64,000 nucleotides of DNA, taken from assembly GCA_018350325.1 (NCBI GenBank), contig JAEVLN010000006.1, forward strand, positions 2,618,693 through 2,682,692, read 5' to 3'. The position numbers were made by a program, and so were the translations under genes. The DNA is from Globodera rostochiensis. Taxonomy: Eukaryota; Nematoda; Chromadorea; Rhabditida; Heteroderidae. This document shows positions 1 to 11,453 of the stretch, one piece after another (within the stretch, counting starts at the first letter, position 1; the number at the start of each line of letters is the position of its first letter). The notes beneath the pieces were generated by a model. That model had not been told where the DNA came from. It did no database searches and saw only the letters and a list, made by a program, of their open reading frames with translations.

Positions 1-30
1 GGGTGGAGGTTCAAACCCCTACGCTGCAAA
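1..30 (+). repeat. tRNA T-arm / B-box-like fragment at window edge
   Basis: The first bases contain GGTTCAAACCC flanked by short complementary bases, which matches the pol III B-box and tRNA T-arm consensus. The 5' part would lie outside the window. It could be the end of a tRNA gene or of a tRNA-derived SINE. No CCA-adjacent acceptor stem can be checked. Confidence 0.3.
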
Positions 31-180
31 TTTATTTCATAGCTTTCAGTGAAGATTTGTACTAAAGTAAACAATTTCTTCTTAATTTTTTCAATCTTAA
101 AAATTTTTTTGGCATCTTTTTACTTTTTGTATTTCTTTTTTTTTTAGTTGGACGAATTCCAAAACCATAGAAAAGACCAG

Positions 181-535
181 GCCCGTAGCTAGGGGGGGGG
201 GCGAGTAGGGGTCATGGCCCTCCCAATATTTTTTGAGTAAAAAAAACCATAGGGGGAACCCTCTCGTTTTGCAAAATTAATAATTTTAGGGCCATTATAA
301 CAAATTTCATCAAAAAACTCAAAAATTTTTACCGGCGGCGCCTGTCGGCACCGCCTGCCCTCCCCCCCCCCCCCCCGATTCTTAAAAAGGTTCAAAAAAT
401 TACCGTATTTTTTAATTTTAGGGTGCAATTCCCTTAACAAATATCGTTAAAATCTTCAGAATTTTCTCGGCGGCGCCTATCGGCACCGCCGACCCCAAGG
501 AGGGGGGGGGGGGGGGGGGAGGCAAGCCAAAAAAA
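181..535. repeat. G-rich interspersed element with GC hairpins
   Basis: A 'cccgtagctagggggg' start leads into poly-G/poly-C runs and two copies (about 331 and 470) of the near-palindromic word CGGCGGCGCC-TNTC-GGCACCGCCG. The same word recurs near 15.7-16.0, 21.5-21.8, 33.18 and 34.83 kb. This marks an interspersed repeat family. No coding potential is seen. Confidence 0.6.
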
Positions 536-599
536 GTCGTTTTTTAGGGGTGTGTTTTCTTCCCCTCTTTATTGCATTATTCATAAAGTAATTTTCGAA

Positions 600-1060
600 A
601 AAAATGTTTGAACAAAAAAATTCCCACATTGTCAATCCCTGTTAATCCCAATCGCGGTTTTTAAAAAGTCAAAATTCCGATCCCGGCTTTCACGGTTCCG
701 GTCCCGGGTTAAAACCCCGGTCCCGGCCCTAGTTACAAGTAGTTTCAGACAAATAAGAGCATTCAAAAGATACTAAAATTGAACGATTCGGTTAAGTGAA
801 AGGTGTTTTGATTTTTTTGAAAAAATCCCGCAATCCCGCCGGGATCCCGCAAATTTAAAATGCGGGATTTGCGGGATTTATCCCGCAAATCCGCTCCCGC
901 ACGACTTGCGGAAAAAAAATCCCGCAGCGGGATCCCGCAAATGCGATTTTGCCGCACTCTAGTGCATTTGTGCCGTTTGTCCACCGATTTTTTTTTGCCT
1001 TTATTACGGTTTTGTTTGAGCTGATTCAACACTGAATTTTCCGATCACATTTAAAATTGA
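600..1060. repeat. Low-complexity repeat relics (GTCCCGG and TCCCGCAAA words)
   Basis: About 640-735 is built from degenerate 'aatcccggt' words, and about 820-960 from 'atcccgcaaat' words in both orientations. These are the interiors of the short inverted-repeat elements found elsewhere in the window. I see no gene here. Confidence 0.55.
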
Positions 1061-1136
1061 ATAAGTGACAGATATAAAAATTGTTTTAAAATTTGAATTT
1101 TAAAATGTTAGACCAGAAGTGAAATTTTTTGCCCAC

Positions 1137-1808
1137 CTCCGCCATTGGTGATTACTGCTGCTGGAGGGGGAATTGCCAGTGCTGGCAGCGGGCTGGCAGC
1201 TCTGTTTGCCGCCTCATCATCAGTGTACGTGCCGAAGTCGTCGATGGCAATGTTGGGGATTGAAGGCGCTCGGCGTTTACCACGACCGTTGCCAGCAAAA
1301 TTTTGTCCTTGAAGATGGAAAAAATGGCATATATGTATAATATACGTGCCTTTTTATTTTAATTAATAAATAAACTCAGTTCTAAAGAGATCAAATTTAA
1401 AAAAAAGCCTTTCTGTTCTGAACTCGAGAACAAAAGGCCAAGCTGGAACAGGAAAACACTGGTTTTTTCTGAATGTTAGCATGGTATTATTCTCAACAAA
1501 ATCGGTTAAATTTGTATTTAAACACTTTTTCTTCGGATTGAACAATGTTTTTTCCATTGAATTAATTACCGTTTCCATTTATTGTACCATTTAGCACGGC
1601 AACTGCCTTCTGCAAGGCGACGATGTTCAGTTGCTGCTTGTTTTGATTTGCTCTCATCCTTGCGAGTTCCAGTTCCAACTTTTCAATTCTTTCACTTTCG
1701 ACACATTTGGCGGCTTCTGAAAATTCTTCTGTAAAGAAAGAAAATTTCGATTGCGACTCCCAAAAACGCCTGCCTTTTTCCATGGTGCTGTCATAGGCTT
1801 TTACTAAT
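1137..1808 (-). CDS. Coiled-coil protein, 3' exons (partial, unrecognised)
   Basis: Two exons on the minus strand join in phase. Exon 1,728-1,570 is preceded by a TTTACAG acceptor and followed by GTAATT. It encodes a heptad-like helix (residues such as ERIEKLELELARMRAN). Exon 1,307-1,137 encodes a Gly/Arg-rich stretch, then IPNIAIDDFGTYTDDEA and a Pro/Ala-rich end, before a GTGGGC donor. The upstream side fits, in phase, an exon ending AYDSTMEK in the first unit of the tandem array (about 1,745-1,808), but that unit has a GC instead of a GT donor. Further 3' exons are not seen before position 1. The product is probably cytoplasmic. I cannot name the family. Confidence 0.6.
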
Positions 1809-4800
1809 TTTACACAAACAATGCCTCCAGGCCAAAAAATAATTTCTAATTCTGACGCATAGATAGCTGCGACTCCCAAAAACGATTACCTTTTTCCATG
1901 GTGCTGTCATAGGCTTTTTCTAAATTTACACAAACAATGCCGCCAGGCCAAAAAATAATTTCTAATTCTGACGCATAGATAGCTGCGACTCCCAAAAACG
2001 ATTACCTTTTTCCATGGTGCTGTCATAGGCTTTTACTAATTTTACACAAACAATGCCGCCAGGCCAAAAAAATAATTTCTAATTCTGACGCATAGATAGC
2101 TGCGACTCCCAAAAACGATTACCTTTTTCCATGGTGCTGTCATAGGCTTTTACTAATTTTACACAAACAAAGCCTTCAGGCCAAAAAATATTTCTAATTC
2201 TGACGCATAGATAGCTGCGACTCCCAAAAACGATTACCTTTTTCCATGGTGCTGTCATAGGCTTTTACTAATTTTACACAAACAATGTCGCCAGGCCAAA
2301 AAAAAATTTATGATTCTGTCGCATAGATAGATAGCTGCGACTCCCAAAAACGATTACCTCTTTCCATGGTGCTGTCATAGGCTTTTACTAATTTTACACA
2401 AACAATGCCGCCAGGCCAAAAAAATAATTTCTAATTCTGACGCATAAATAGCTGCGACTCCCAAAAACGCCTGCCTTTTTCCATGGTGCTGTCATAGGCT
2501 TTTACTAATTTTACACAAACAATACCTCCAGCCAAAAAAATAATTTCTGATTCTGTCGCATAGATAGCTGCGACTCCCAAAAACGATTACCTTTTTCCAT
2601 GGTGATGTCATAGGCTTTTACTAATTTTACACAAACAATACCTCCAGGCCAAAAAAATAATTTCTGATTCTGTCGCATAGATAGCTGCGACTCCCAAAAA
2701 CAATTACTTTTTCCATGGTGCTGTCATAGGCTTTTACTAATTTTACACAAACAATGCCGCCAGGCCAAAAAAATAATTTCTTATTTTGACGCGTAGATAT
2801 CTGCGACTCCCAAAAACGCCTGCCTTTTTCCATGGTGTTGTCATAGGCTTTTACTAATATTACACAAACAATGTCGCCAGGCCAAAAAAAAATTTCTGAT
2901 TCTGTCGCATAGATAGATAGCTAGCTGCGACTCCCAAAAACGATTACCTCTTTCCATGGTGCTGTCATAGGCTTTTACTAATTTTACACAAACAATGCCG
3001 CCAGGCCAAAAAAATAATTTCTAATTCTGACGCATAGATAGCTGCGACTCCCAAAAACGCCTGCCTTTTTCCATGGTGCTGTCATAGGCTTTTACTAATT
3101 TTACACAAACAATACCTCCAGGCCAAAAAAATAATTTCTGATTCTGTCGCATAGATAGCTGCGACTCCCAAAAACGATTACCTTTTTCCATGGTGCTGTC
3201 ATAGGCTTTTACTAATTTTACACAAACAATACCTCCAGGCCAAAAAAATAATTTCTGATTCTGTCGCATAGATAGCTGCGACTCCCAAAAACAATTACTT
3301 TTTCCATGGTGCTGTCATAGGCTTTTACTAATTTTACACAAACAATGCCGCCAGGCCAAAAAAATAATTTCTTATTTTGACGCGTAGATATCTGCGACTC
3401 CCAAAAACGCCTGCCTTTTTCCATGGTGCTGTCATAGGCTTTTACTAATTTTACACAAACAATGCCGCCAGGCCAAAAAAATAATTTCTAATTCTGACGC
3501 ATAGATAGCTGCGACTCCCAAAAACGATTACCTTTTTCCATGGTGCTGTCATAGGCTTTTACTAATTTTACACAAACAATGCCTCCAGGCCAAAAAAATA
3601 ATTTCTGATTCTGTCGCATAGATAGCTGCGACTTCCAAAAACGATTACCTTTTTCCATGGTGCTGTCATAGGCTTTTACTAATTTACACAAACAATGCCG
3701 CCAGGCCAAAAAAATAATTTCTTATTTTGACGCATAGATATCTGCGACTCCCAAAAACAATTACCTTTTTCCATGGTGCTGTCATAGGCTTTTACTAATT
3801 TTACACAAACAATGCCGCCAGGCCAAAAAAATAATTTCTAATTCTGACGCATAGATAGCTGCGACTCCCAAAAACGCCTGCCTTTTTCCATGGTGCTGTC
3901 ATAGGCTTTTACTAATTTTACACAAACAATACCTCCAGGCCAAAAAAATAATTTCTAATTCTGACGCATAGATAGCTGCGACTTCCAAAAACGATTACCT
4001 TTTTCCATGGTGCTGTAATAGGCTTTTACTAATTTTACACAAACAATGCCTCCAGGCCAAAAAAATAATTTCTGATTCTGTCGCATAGATAGCTGCGACT
4101 CCCAAAAACGATTACCTTTTTCCATGGTGCTGTCATAGGCTTTTACTAATTTTACACAAACAATGCCGCCAGGCCCAAAAAATAATTTCTAATTCTGACG
4201 CATAGATAGCTGCGACTCCCAAAAACGCCTGCCTTTTTCCATGGTGCTGTCATAGGCTTTTACTAATTTTACACAAACAATGCCGCCAGGCCAAAAAAAT
4301 AATTTCTAATTTTGACGCATAGATAGCTGCGACTCCCAAAAACGCATTACCTTTTTCCATGGTGCTGTCATAGGCTTTTACTAATTTTACACAAACAATG
4401 CCGCCAGGCCAAAAAAATAATTTCTAATTCTGACGCATAGATAGCTGCGACTCCCAAAAACGATTACCTTTTTCCATGGTGCTGTCATAGGCTTTTACTA
4501 ATTTTACACAAACAATGCCTCCAGGCCAAAAAAATAATTTCTAATTCTGACGCATAGATAGCTGCGACTCCCAAAAACGATTACCTTTTTCCATGGTGCT
4601 GTCATAGGCTTTTACTAATTTTACACAAACAATGCCGCCAGGCCAAAAAAATAATTTCTAATTCTGACGCATAGATAGCTGCGACTCCCAAAAACGCCTG
4701 CCTTTTTCCATGGTGCTGTCATAGGCTTTTACTAATTTTACACAAACAATGCCTCCAGGCCAAAAAAATAATTTCTGATTCTGTCGCATAGATAGCTGCG

Positions 4801-6609
4801 ACTCCCAAAAACGATTACCTTTTCCATGGTGCTGTCATAGGCTTTTACTAATTTTACACAAACAATGCCGCCAGGCCAAAAAAATAATTTCTAATTCTGA
4901 CGCATAGATAGCTGCGACTCCCAAAAACGATTACCTTTTTCCATGGTGCTGTCATAGGCTTTTACTAATTTTACACAAACAATGCCGCCAGGCCAAAAAA
5001 ATAATTTCTAATTCTGACGCATAGATAGCTGCGACTCCCAAAAACGCCTGCCTTTTTCCATGGTGCTGTCATAGGCTTTTACTAATTTTACACAAACAAT
5101 GCCGCCAGGCCAAAAAAATAATTTCTGATTCTGTCGCATAGATAGCTGCGACTCCCAAAAACGATTACCTTTTTCCATGGTGCTGTCATAGGCTTTTACT
5201 AATTTTACACAAACAATGCCTCCAGGCCAAAAAAATAATTTCTGATTCTGTCGCATAGATAGCTGCGACTCCCAAAAACGATTACCTTTTTCCATGGTGC
5301 TGTCATAGGCTTTTACTAATTTTACTCAAACAATGCCGCCAGGCCAAAAAAATAATTTCTTATTTTGACGCGTAGATATCTGCGACTCCCAAAAACGCCT
5401 GCCTTTTTCCATGGTGCTGTCATAAGCTTTTACTAATTTTACACAAACAATGTCGCCAGGCCAAAAAAATAATTTCTGATTCTGTCGCATAGATAGCTGC
5501 GACTCCCAAAAAAGAATTACCTTTTTCCATGGTGCTGTAATAGGCTTTTACTAATTTTACACAAACAATGCCTCCAGGCCAAAAAAATAATTTCTGATTC
5601 TGTCGCATAGATAGCTGCGACTCCCAAAAACGATTACCTTTTTCCATGGTGCTGTCATAGGCTTTTACTAATTTTACTCAAACAATGCCGCCAGGCCAAA
5701 AAAATAATTTCTTATTTTTGACGCGTTAGATAGCTGCACTTCCCAAAAACGCCTGCCTTTTCCATGGTGCTGTCATAGGCTTTTACTAATTTTACAAAAC
5801 AATGCCTCCAGGCCAAAAAAATAATTTCTGATTTGTACGCATAGATAGCTGCGACCCCCAAAAACGCCTTACCTTTTTCCATGTGCTGTGATAGGCTTTT
5901 ACTAATTTTACACAAACAATGCCGCCAGGCCAAAAAAATAATTTTCTAATTCTGACGCATAGATAGCTGCGACTCCAAAAACGCCTTACCCTTTTTCCCA
6001 TGGTGCTGTCATAGGCTTTTACTAATTTACACAACAATGCCGCCAGGCCAAAAAAATAATTTCTTATTCTGACGCATAGATAGCTGCGACCTACAAAAAC
6101 GCATGACCTTTTTCCATGGTGCTGTGATAGGCTTTTACTAATTTTACACAAACAATGCCGCCAGGCCAAAAAAATAATTTCTAATTCTATCGTATGGATA
6201 GTTTTAACTCCCAAAAACGACTGTCTTTTTCCATGGTGCTGTGATAGGCTTTTACTAATTTTTCACCAACAACGCCCCCCCGCCAAAAAAATAATTTTAA
6301 TTCTGTCGCATGGCTAGTTTTAACTCCCAAAAACGACTGTCTTTTTCCATGGTGCTGTGATAGGCTTTTACTAATTTTTCACCAACAACGCCCCCCGCCA
6401 AAAAAATAATTTTAATTCTGTCGCATGGCTAGTTTTAACTCCCAAAAACGACTGTCTTTTTCCATGGTGCTGTGATAGGCTTTTACTAATTTTTCACCAA
6501 CAACGCCCCCCCGCCAAAAAAATAATTTTAATTCTGTCGCATGGCTAGTTTTAACTCCCAAAAACGACTGTCTTTTTCCATGGTGCTGTGATAGGCTTTT
6601 ACTAATTTT
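1745..6609 (-). repeat. Tandem array, about 42 copies of a 117-bp exon-like unit
   Basis: Unit length is mainly 116-117 bp and varies through an A-run. Read on the minus strand, a 117-bp unit is open and encodes 39 residues including WPGGIVCVKLVKAYDSTMEK followed by G(N/R)RFWESQ. Copies alternate between two variants at one point, GTAATCG or GCAGGCG after GAAAAAG, exactly where the neighbouring gene would need a 5' splice site. Copies near 5.7-6.6 kb are more diverged. The array may be an amplified exon with its flanking intron, or a coding repeat. Transcripts would separate these. Confidence 0.8.
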
Positions 6610-6779
6610 NNNNNNNNNNNNNNNNNNNNNNNNNNNNNNNNNNNNNNNNNNNNNNNNNNNNNNNNNNNNNNNNNNNNNNNNNNNNNNNNNNNNNNNNNNN
6701 NNNNNNNNNNNNNNNNNNNNNNNNNNNNNNNNNNNNNNNNNNNNNNNNNNNNNNNNNNNNNNNNNNNNNNNNNNNNNNN
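6610..6779. other. Assembly gap (170 N)
   Basis: A run of N interrupts the 117-bp array. The single copy after the gap (about 6,780-6,890) is in the opposite orientation to the copies before it, so the gap sits at an inversion or a palindrome tip. Confidence 0.99.
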
Positions 6780-6892
6780 ACAGCACCATGGAAAAAGACA
6801 GTCGTTTTTGGGAGTTAAAACTATCCATACGATAGAATTAGAAATTATTTTTTTGGCCTGGCGGCATTGTTTGTGTAAAATTAGTAAAAGAC
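6780..6892 (+). repeat. Inverted copy of the 117-bp unit
   Basis: This is the same unit as the 1.7-6.6 kb array but with the AYDSTMEK coding sense on the plus strand. It ends abruptly at 'agtaaaagacggtgg'. Confidence 0.85.
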
Positions 6893-6939
6893 GGTGGTTG
6901 TAAACATTTCTTAAAATGCTTTACATTTTTTTTTCATAC

Positions 6940-7080
6940 AAAAAAAAATTTCCCATTTTCAATCCCGGTTAATCCCAATCCCGGTTTTTGAAAAGCCGAA
7001 TCCCGATCACGATGCCGTTCCCGGTTTAACATGCTGGTCCCGATCCCGGTCAATCCCGGTTCCGGTTGTTTTTAGTAGGA
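6940..7080. repeat. 'AATCCCGGTT' repeat element
   Basis: Repeated words of the type 'tcccggttaatcccaatcccgg' are seen. They resemble the interiors of the elements at 54.8 and 63.65 kb. Confidence 0.5.
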
Positions 7081-7149
7081 TTGGTCGGTAGGTTTTAAAC
7101 CGTGGTACTGGTTTTCGGTTAGGCGGTTTTGCGACCCCCGGTTTCGCAA

Positions 7150-7235
7150 CTCGCCCGTATGGCTCAGTGGTTAAGTTCTGACTCTAACTTATTTATCGAA
7201 GTTTCTACTCCCCGACTGAAGTCCATTTTATTCTC
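7150..7235 (+). repeat. tRNA-related SINE head (A box)
   Basis: TGGCTCAGTGG is an exact match to the pol III A-box consensus. About 40 bases further on lies a degenerate B box (GTTTCTACTCC). The acceptor-stem ends do not pair, so this is more likely a tRNA-derived retroelement relic than a tRNA gene. Confidence 0.4.
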
Positions 7236-7614
7236 TTAATTTAATAATTACTCCTTTTTATTGATCTTACAAATTAGTGGAAAAACAAAAAACATCACTC
7301 AGAAACAGCCCAATTTTTGTTCGATCAAAATCTGCAAATAAAATTTTTGCGGACCCCTCCTATTTCTAAAAAGTTTCAAAAATGTTGCAAATGTTTTAAC
7401 GAATTGAGTCTAAAAATCAAAATTTTGCCGGACCCCCCCCCCCTCCCCACAAAAGTTAGCAGATTCTCAACACTCCTGAGATTGGACTTTTTCTGAAAAA
7501 TTCTTTTCCCTGGGGGGGGGGGGGGTCAGAAATGGAAATTCAAATTTGACGCGAATTAGATGGATTTTTATTTATTAAAAAAAGATAAAAAATTTGAGTG
7601 GATTGCAAAAAAAA

Positions 7615-7800
7615 AATCGAAGTTCTCGGTCTCGGTTCTCGAACCGAGAAATGGGTTTTTTGGCTCTCGGTCTCGAGTCTCGGGGTCATTTCTCGGTCTC
7701 GAGCCTCGGGGTCATTTCTCGGTCTCGAATCTCGGGGTCATTTCTCGGTCTCGAATCTCGGGGTCATTTCTCGGTCTCGAATCTCAGGGGACATTTAGGA
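7615..7800. repeat. 'TCTCGAGTCTCGG' tandem array
   Basis: About six copies of a roughly 27-bp unit of the type 'ctcggggtcatttctcggtctcga' are present. Related arrays recur at 35.56, 49.9, 52.5 and 57.6 kb. No gene is seen; open frames here are only the repeat read through. Confidence 0.7.
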
Positions 7801-8124
7801 AGATGACGGGCGGCGCTTAAATGGCGGGTACCGAATGCTTCAAATGGCGGTACTGAAATGGTGGGCGCCGCCCTAACATCGTGCGCTCACGGTTGGGCGC
7901 CCGTTATAAAAGGATCAGTTGGGCGCCCACACCAAAAACATTTATATAACAACTTAATTTTAAAAAATGTTTCTGTTAGGTAATTAGGGAATGCTTGGAG
8001 GCTTAAAAAAGCATTTTGGTCGTGAAGCTTATGCTAATAGGCTGAAAATTGCGGTCCCGGGTGAATTTTTTTTAATTTAAAATTTTGAAATGCATGTTTC
8101 AGGGGTAAAAATATGCGTAGAACA

Positions 8125-8395
8125 CGAATCCAAGCTTGGATTTGTGAATGGCGAACCCCGAACCCGAATTCGAACATTTTTGAATTAATTTTTTTTCACT
8201 ATTTTTTCAAATAATTAAAAACACAAAATAACAACGAAAAAGCAAGTAACGACCGAATTCAAGCTTGGATTTGTGAATGGCGAACCCCGAACCCGAATTC
8301 GAACATTTTTGAATTAATTTTTTTTCACTATTTTTTCAAATAATTAAAAACACAAAATAACAACGAAAAAGCAAGTAACGACCGAATTCAAGCTT
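8125..8395. repeat. Direct duplication of a ~131-bp segment
   Basis: A segment beginning 'aagcttggatttgtgaatgg' and ending 'aagtaacgaccgaattc' occurs twice in a row, nearly unchanged. It carries the 'cgaacccgaattcgaaca' end of the interspersed GGAGGTCAGATTCGG family. Confidence 0.8.
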
Positions 8396-8409
8396 TTTGA
8401 ACAATTTTA

Positions 8410-9300
8410 AGACGAAAATTAATTTATGAAATTTTTGTAGTTTTCGAAAAAATTGTTCGAATTGAGTTCGGGAATCAGAAATGGTCGAAATGGAGGTCAG
8501 AATGCGCTTCTACGTCCCCGAATACCCCTAGAAACCCCTTTTTAAACTTTTTTTTCTTCAAAAAATTGTTAAGCCTAAGCTAGGTTTATATGAGAGCCTT
8601 AAAAAAAATATTGCTTAATAAAACTTTTAAAAATTTTTAAAAATTTTGACTAGCCTACCTTACATACCGGGCGCCCAACCGTGAGCGCCCAAACGTGAGC
8701 GCCCAAACGTACCCAATCGCCCCCTTTGACCCCCCCCCCTATTATTTCATGTATGGTGCTTACTTGTTCAGTTGTTTTTGTTTTTGTTATTTTAATTATT
8801 ATGCATTCTGATGACGTGTTCATTCGTTTCGCTATGCGATTTTTTTTTTTTTAACAAATGAACAATTTTTTGAATAATCGATCGGTTAGGAAAAAAAGCT
8901 TCAAAATTTAAAGCGAAATTTTTGTTATGTGATTACTACATATGATAGCGCCAGTACCGGTCGAGATCTGACCGAGTTTTTTTTCGAGTTTTCGTTTGTG
9001 CTTATCAAGATTTTTTTGAGGGATTTTTGTGATCTCGATCGAATTTTTTTCGAGATTTTGTTGAGATCTCAATCGGTCTCCGAGTTTTAGGGCTCTAATT
9101 ATGATTTTAGCGAGAGCCCTGTCATTTTGTGAATTGAGCCACCAATTATTTAATTTTCAGAAAAGGCATTTTGCATCAGTCGGAATATTTGCACTCGTAC
9201 CCATACGATTGGCGCACAAATCAAGTGATAAATTGAAATTTCCTAATTAATATCATAAATATTTATGTTTATTATTTTATTTAAATTTCATCATTCCTCC
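8410..9300. other. Gene-free stretch with repeat relics
   Basis: It contains one arm of the GGAGGTCAGAATGCG family (about 8,455-8,540), short 'gagcgcccaaacgt' repeats (about 8,665-8,715) and 'cgagattttgatcgag' words (about 8,955-9,090). I see no exon. Confidence 0.5.
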
Positions 9301-9304
9301 TCAG

Positions 9305-9639
9305 CCTGTCATCATCCGATGCAGTCCCCAATGGTTCGTTCATTGATGTCAATGAATTGAACAAACGCTGCGTGGCTGCCCCGGAAGATGGGTGAATCGC
9401 CAGCATTGCAAATCGCTTCTGGCACTCAATGTGTGTGGTCGAGAAATGGAAAAAATTTTTGTCATTTTTGTTTTTTTTTGATCGTTCTGTTTAAATTTGC
9501 GTGCAGGCCTCACCTCGTTGTTCCAGCACAGACGCGACTTGGACTGTGGCGTAAAAGAAGCAGACATTTGGTGGACAATGCCAATGGAGGAGATGGCCAA
9601 TTTGAAGGTGGAGTTCTTTGCCCTAAAACTTGAAAGGTA
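9305..9639 (+). CDS. Two candidate exons of an unrecognised protein
   Basis: Exon A (9,305-9,391) follows TCCTCAG and encodes a hydrophilic stretch containing VPNGSFIDVNELNKRC. Exon B (from 9,507, after TTGCGTGCAG, to about 9,639 before a GTATTT donor) encodes a stretch containing VKEADIWWTMPMEEMANLK. Both look like real protein, but the phases of the two best frames do not join cleanly, so one donor may be misplaced or the gene may be broken. The inverted IleRS arm begins 29 bp after exon B. Function unknown. Confidence 0.35.
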
Positions 9640-9667
9640 TTTTCCCCGCTTTACTTTTGATGCTGAA

Positions 9668-10185
9668 CACAGCGCTCGACAGGTGGCCAACGCCTCCAAA
9701 TGGACACTTTTCTCGCCTGGGGCTGCATCGACGACTTTGCGCGGCCCTACCTGACTATCCAGGCGGCGTATGTTGCTCGGCAACTTGAACTGTTCGACAA
9801 AGGATTGGTCCGACGAGCATTTCAACCCGTCTATTGGTCCGTGTTTCATTTAAAATATTTGTAAATTTTTATTTTCTCGATTGTTGGGGATTACGATAGG
9901 TCCATGGCACACTGACTGGATTACTCTGTATTCCATTCACAGGTCTCCCAGTTCACGGACGGCACTGGCCGAGTCGGAGTTGTTTGGCCCACAAAAATAT
10001 GGCGGTTTACTTCCGCTTTTGGGTCAGCATTATTTGAATCACTCAATCAATAATGGCTTAAGCTTATCAACTTTAATTTGGCCACTGTCCGTTGGGTTGG
10101 TGATGAACCGTTGGTGCCCACACAATTGCAGTCAACGCTGGAATGGAATATGCACTGATCGATTTCCCAAAGGACAGAACGTGGG
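9668..10185 (+). pseudogene. IARS2: Isoleucyl-tRNA synthetase fragment, left copy
   Basis: The first block carries FARPYLTIQAAYV and ends PVYW before a GTCCGT donor. After an intron (acceptor TTCACAG, about 9,941) the frame continues SPSSRTALAESEL, which is the conserved class I IleRS 'PV.WSPSSRTALAEAEL' region. The following TTTPWTLP block, present in the right copy, is deleted here apart from its last codons. There is no HIGH or KMSKS motif and no continuous frame, so this is a non-functional fragment of what was probably a mitochondrial-type IleRS. Confidence 0.75.
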
Positions 10186-10218
10186 TGTCGGGAAAAATGA
10201 TTTTTCCAAAAAAAATTC

Positions 10219-10625
10219 CCCGCAGGGCTTTACATTTGATGCTGATTTCTTTGAATTTACTGATCAGTTTGGGGTGTTGACCAGTAGGACTAAAACTCCT
10301 TTTATTCTCAAGGCTTCCTTATTTGATGCTGATCAGTGAAAACGGATTTTTTTTCCTCTTTAATTATTTTTTGCCCCAGGCTTTCATTTGATTCTGATCA
10401 GTCGAACAGCGTGAGAATTTTAAATTTTTCAGGAGGACTTATCATTTGATGCCGATCAGTTGGACAACGTGGTGACTGAAGTGATTGGGCGTGTGGTTGG
10501 ACAGCGGGTTGGCTTGGCACACGATGAACGAAGAAGAGAACTGAGCAGAGAAAGAGGCAAAACTGGTGGCCAATTTGGTGGTGGAGGGGGTTGATCAGGT
10601 GCGTTTTGCCGTTCGTTTTTCATCC
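10219..10625 (+). repeat. Repeated TTTGATGCTGATCAG pseudo-exon words and an open piece
   Basis: Near copies of TTTGATGCTGATCAG follow AG at about 10,228, 10,321, 10,386 and 10,446. The last one opens into a readable stretch (DADQLDNVVTEVIGRVVGQR, then Arg/Glu-rich) ending near 10,620. It may be an exon that has been copied upstream several times. The same set is mirrored in the right arm. I do not recognise the protein. Confidence 0.45.
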
Positions 10626-10894
10626 CAATTCGATTTATTATATCAATTGATTATTAAATTCCTGCCCGTTTTTAATTTAAGTTTTTGTAAAATTACAGTT
10701 TCGTCGCTGATTTCAAACTTCTTCGCTCACTTCAATGGCATTGCTCCTCATTTTATGCCAGGACTGCGCACCGTTCAAGCAAATTTTAGTGCATGCAATG
10801 GCGGTGGGCGATCAAAAATGTCCAAGCCCTAAGAGAACGTTGTGGACCCGAAGACGGTACCGGTAATTGCAACTTTTCATGCTTGGAATCACAG

Positions 10895-11177
10895 TATAGA
10901 ACACATCCAGAACGCTCAATTGGTGTGTGGCAATTGTGCCCCCGTCAAATTTATTATTAAAAAATTGTAGAAAATTTGTCTGCCTCCGGTGGAAAGGCGT
11001 TTGCAGCTAACCCGTCGGATTCTGCGCTTCATTCTCGGCTCACTGGAATCCGCGGCAGAGGCGAAGCGCAAAAGTGGCACCGATTTAGCCGTACATTTTT
11101 TTGCCGAGTTGGATGATTTTATGGACCTTCTGACTGATCTCCGTTTGTGTTACCGCTTTGGTGCTTTTGTTGAATAA
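10895..11177 (+). CDS. Terminal exons of an unrecognised alpha-helical protein
   Basis: A 28-bp exon (10,895-10,922, IEHIQNAQL, then GTGTGT) joins in phase to 10,971-11,177 (acceptor ATTGTAG). The second exon encodes 68 residues and a stop, with ERRLQLTRRILRFILGSLES and then an acidic/hydrophobic segment containing FFAELDDFMDLL. An upstream exon was not fixed, because it runs into the inverted-repeat boundary near 10,814. Function unknown. The clean C-terminus suggests that this is the real end of a gene. Confidence 0.45.
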
Positions 11178-11195
11178 TATTACCAGTTTTTGCAT

Positions 11196-11297
11196 ACCGT
11201 ATATATACTCTTGTAATCCCCCATGGGGGATTGTTTTCAACCTATTCAGAGGATAGGGGATTATTAGAGGTTGGGGGATTACAAGAGTATATACGGT
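11196..11297. mobile_element. Short inverted-repeat element (ACCGTATATA ends)
   Basis: The left end ACCGTATATATACTCTTGTA is matched in reverse complement at the right end, with one 2-bp slip. The total is about 100 bp. An element with the same ACCGTAT start lies at 41,543-41,652. No convincing target duplication beyond TA was found. Confidence 0.7.
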
Positions 11298-11453
11298 AAT
11301 CGTCGCTCCCCCCAATGCATTGTTTCGCAGATATTTATTATTTTAATAAATGTGTGAGCGTCTTTATTGTTTCTTAAATCAGCGTAAAGTCGCTCATAAT
11401 ACAAATTGTTAAATTGGAGTGTACGGTAATTAGCAAGAATTTAAAGTTGCAAA

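Larger units (their letters stand above)
9668..10814 (+). repeat. Left arm of large inverted repeat (IleRS segment)
   Basis: This 1,147-bp arm is the reverse complement of 13,283-14,579 (1,297 bp). Long stretches are nearly identical. The length difference is explained by two deletions in this arm, of about 72 bp near 10,117 and about 79 bp near 10,270. The spacer between arms is about 2.5 kb. Confidence 0.9.
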
